Source: an uncultured Bacteroidota bacterium (GTDB lineage: Bacteria > Bacteroidota > Bacteroidia > B-17B0 > Aurantibacillaceae). Taken from it: DNA of 64,000 nt. Position 1 is the first letter of the stretch, and the number at the start of each line of letters is the position of its first letter. The stretch is from the NCBI GenBank assembly GCA_937873155.1, contig CALMVZ010000011.1, positions 1 through 64,000 of the forward strand, given 5' to 3'. Of this stretch, positions 62,632 to 64,000 are shown in pieces. The position numbers were made by a program, and so were the translations under genes. The notes beneath the pieces are model-generated. The model was not told where the DNA came from. It made no database searches and worked only from the letters and a program-made list of their open reading frames with translations.

Positions 62632-64000
62632 ATGAGCGACAAAACCTGTCATAATCCAAATTGCAACTGTTCTTGTCATCATGAACCGTTAGAGAATGCG
62701 AATGAAAAAAGATCATCGCATGATTCCGAACGACGTGATTTTTTAAAATACTTTGGTTTAGGAGCTGTTGGCTTGGGATTAGGCCCTGCCATTACTTATT
62801 GGTTACGTGAAGAAGGAAAGATCGATGAGATCGTAAAAAATCCTGCTATCATAAAAGGAAAAGCGAATCGTTTCACCATTTTACATACTTCCGATATTCA
62901 TGGACAATTAGATGTTCATGATGAATTCTTTTGGGAAAACGGAAAAGCCGTTTTCAAAAAACGTGGTGGTTTTGCGCACTTAAAAACAATGGTGGATGAA
63001 TTACGGAAAGAAAATCCTTTAAATACATTACTCGTTGATGGTGGTGATTGTTTCCAGGGAAGTGCAATTGCTTCTTTAACGATGGGAACAGGAATTGTTC
63101 CGTTAGCAAACAAATTGAATTACGATCTTGTCCTTCCAGGCAATTGGGAAGTGGCTTACGGGAAACAAATGATGATCCATGATATGAATTCATATTCCGC
63201 AGCAAAAGTTTGCGCGAACATGTTCCATAACGATGATCTGGATCATGATCTTTTATTTCCTCCTTACCAGGTTTTTAATATTGGCGGGACAAAAATTGGG
63301 TTCATCGGATATAATGATCCTCTCACTCCTATCCGTCAATCTCCGGCTTACTCGAAAGGAATAAAATTCACCAAACCGGAAAGAAATCTTGAAAAGTATG
63401 TGAAGATCCTTCGTGAAGAAAAGAAATGTGATATGGTGTTTGTACTATCTCACATGGGATTATCACAGCAAGTTCATTTAGGCAATCAAAAATGTTCAGA
63501 GGGAGTAGATTACATTTTAGGCGCTGATACTCATGAACGTGTTCGTGAGCCACTCCAGTCTAAATACAGTAAAGTAACTGAACCCGGCGCTTTCGGTTCT
63601 TTCATCGGGAAATTAGATATCGTTATTGAGAACGGAAAAATAAAAGACGAAGTTTATCAATTATTAGATGTGGATCCGGAAAAATATCCTGCTGACCGGG
63701 ATATGGAACGCGCTATTGAAAAAGTAAAACGTCCGTTTAAAAAAATATTAAAAGAGGTACTCGGACAAAGCACCACACCATTGATGCGTTATTATATCAT
63801 TGAAACGCCAATGGATAATTTAATTACGGATGCGGTAATGTGGAAATTCAAAACTGATATAGCTGTATCAAACGGTTTCCGTTTTTGTCCGCCATTGTTA
63901 CCTGATCCTAAAACAGGATTTGCTGATATCACAAGGGAATATTTGTGGAGTATGCTTCCCGTGGATTCAGAAGTGAAAGTTGCGGATGTGAAAGGAAAAC
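62632..64000 (+). CDS. SoxB-like metallophosphoesterase-superfamily protein, partial at window end
   Basis: This is the first 456 residues of an open frame that continues past the window. Residues 6-17 are a Cys/His-rich patch (CHNPNCNCSCHH). A Tat signal (ERRDFLK, Arg34-Arg35) follows. The enzyme part has TSDIHGQL (metal Asp and His), GGDCFQGS, GNWEVAYG, LSHMG and GADTHERV. GNWE rather than GNHE separates SoxB thiosulfohydrolases from 5'-nucleotidases. In SoxB the last metal motif is usually GHTH, but here it is GADTH. The start ATG is 4 bases after the preceding stop. A 5'-nucleotidase is the main alternative. Confidence 0.8.
   Translation, partial: MSDKTCHNPNCNCSCHHEPLENANEKRSSHDSERRDFLKYFGLGAVGLGLGPAITYWLREEGKIDEIVKNPAIIKGKANRFTILHTSDIHGQLDVHDEFFWENGKAVFKKRGGFAHLKTMVDELRKENPLNTLLVDGGDCFQGSAIASLTMGTGIVPLANKLNYDLVLPGNWEVAYGKQMMIHDMNSYSAAKVCANMFHNDDLDHDLLFPPYQVFNIGGTKIGFIGYNDPLTPIRQSPAYSKGIKFTKPERNLEKYVKILREEKKCDMVFVLSHMGLSQQVHLGNQKCSEGVDYILGADTHERVREPLQSKYSKVTEPGAFGSFIGKLDIVIENGKIKDEVYQLLDVDPEKYPADRDMERAIEKVKRPFKKILKEVLGQSTTPLMRYYIIETPMDNLITDAVMWKFKTDIAVSNGFRFCPPLLPDPKTGFADITREYLWSMLPVDSEVKVADVKGK

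Overview
The window looks like a chromosome segment of a member of the Bacteroidota. The evidence is: C-terminal type IX secretion (T9SS) sorting domains of both type A and type B, a PorE-like periplasmic protein, Omp28-type thioredoxin-fold proteins, AT-rich DNA, and TAnnTTTG-type -7 promoter elements ahead of several genes. I see no rRNA, tRNA, CRISPR array, insertion sequence, prophage or plasmid function. The genus cannot be named from this sequence.

Layout. (1) 0.1-5.9 kb: two tandem pairs, each a large secreted Omp28/thioredoxin-like protein followed by a small T9SS cargo protein, with an intrinsic terminator after each gene. (2) 5.9-9.8 kb: a Kdo (LPS inner core sugar) neighbourhood with a KdsC-like phosphatase, KdsB and an unusual transaldolase/FSA-CBS fusion, plus a DUF1571-type protein and a small cytochrome lipoprotein. 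(3) 9.9-18 kb: a PorE-like TPR/beta-propeller protein, a UPF1-like helicase, an MBOAT/SGNH acylation pair, a GH16 glycanase and a fatty acid hydroxylase-family membrane protein. (4) 18-23.7 kb: one 1889-residue adhesin with a glycine-rich head, fifteen 69-residue repeats, PKD-like domains and a type B sorting domain. (5) 23.9-27.3 kb: a small hypothetical protein and a double D-Ala-D-Ala ligase fusion.

(6) 27.4-51 kb: a surface-polysaccharide locus. It has at least seven glycosyltransferases, six NDP-sugar epimerases (three UDP-glucose 4-epimerase-like), an NDP-sugar dehydrogenase, a WbpG-like amidotransferase, a Wzx-type flippase, a polytopic membrane protein that could be the polymerase, three class I methyltransferases and two FkbM methyltransferase domains, one of them fused to a glycosyltransferase. 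Housekeeping rdgB sits in its left arm. (7) 51-53.6 kb: a protein with two CbxX/CfxQ AAA+ modules and two tandem beta-rich N-terminal modules. (8) 53.7-58.8 kb: three tandem DUF4412/GLPGLI-like envelope proteins, a small lipoprotein, a secreted cyclophilin, a hypothetical secreted protein and an rRNA-type methyltransferase. (9) 58.9-64 kb: a FucP-type sugar transporter, then a tight co-directional sulfur-oxidation set: TsdA-like dihaem cytochrome, two YeeE/YedE half-transporters and a Tat-exported SoxB-like protein cut by the window end.

The best candidates for something new are the transaldolase-CBS fusion beside Kdo genes (possibly an aldolase route to arabinose 5-phosphate), the double Ddl fusion, the double-AAA/double-beta-domain protein, and the TsdA-YeeE-SoxB sulfur cluster. 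Functions are inferred from remembered family motifs; no database search was run. No gap between genes exceeds 300 bases; the longest is 23663-23949, which holds only a terminator.
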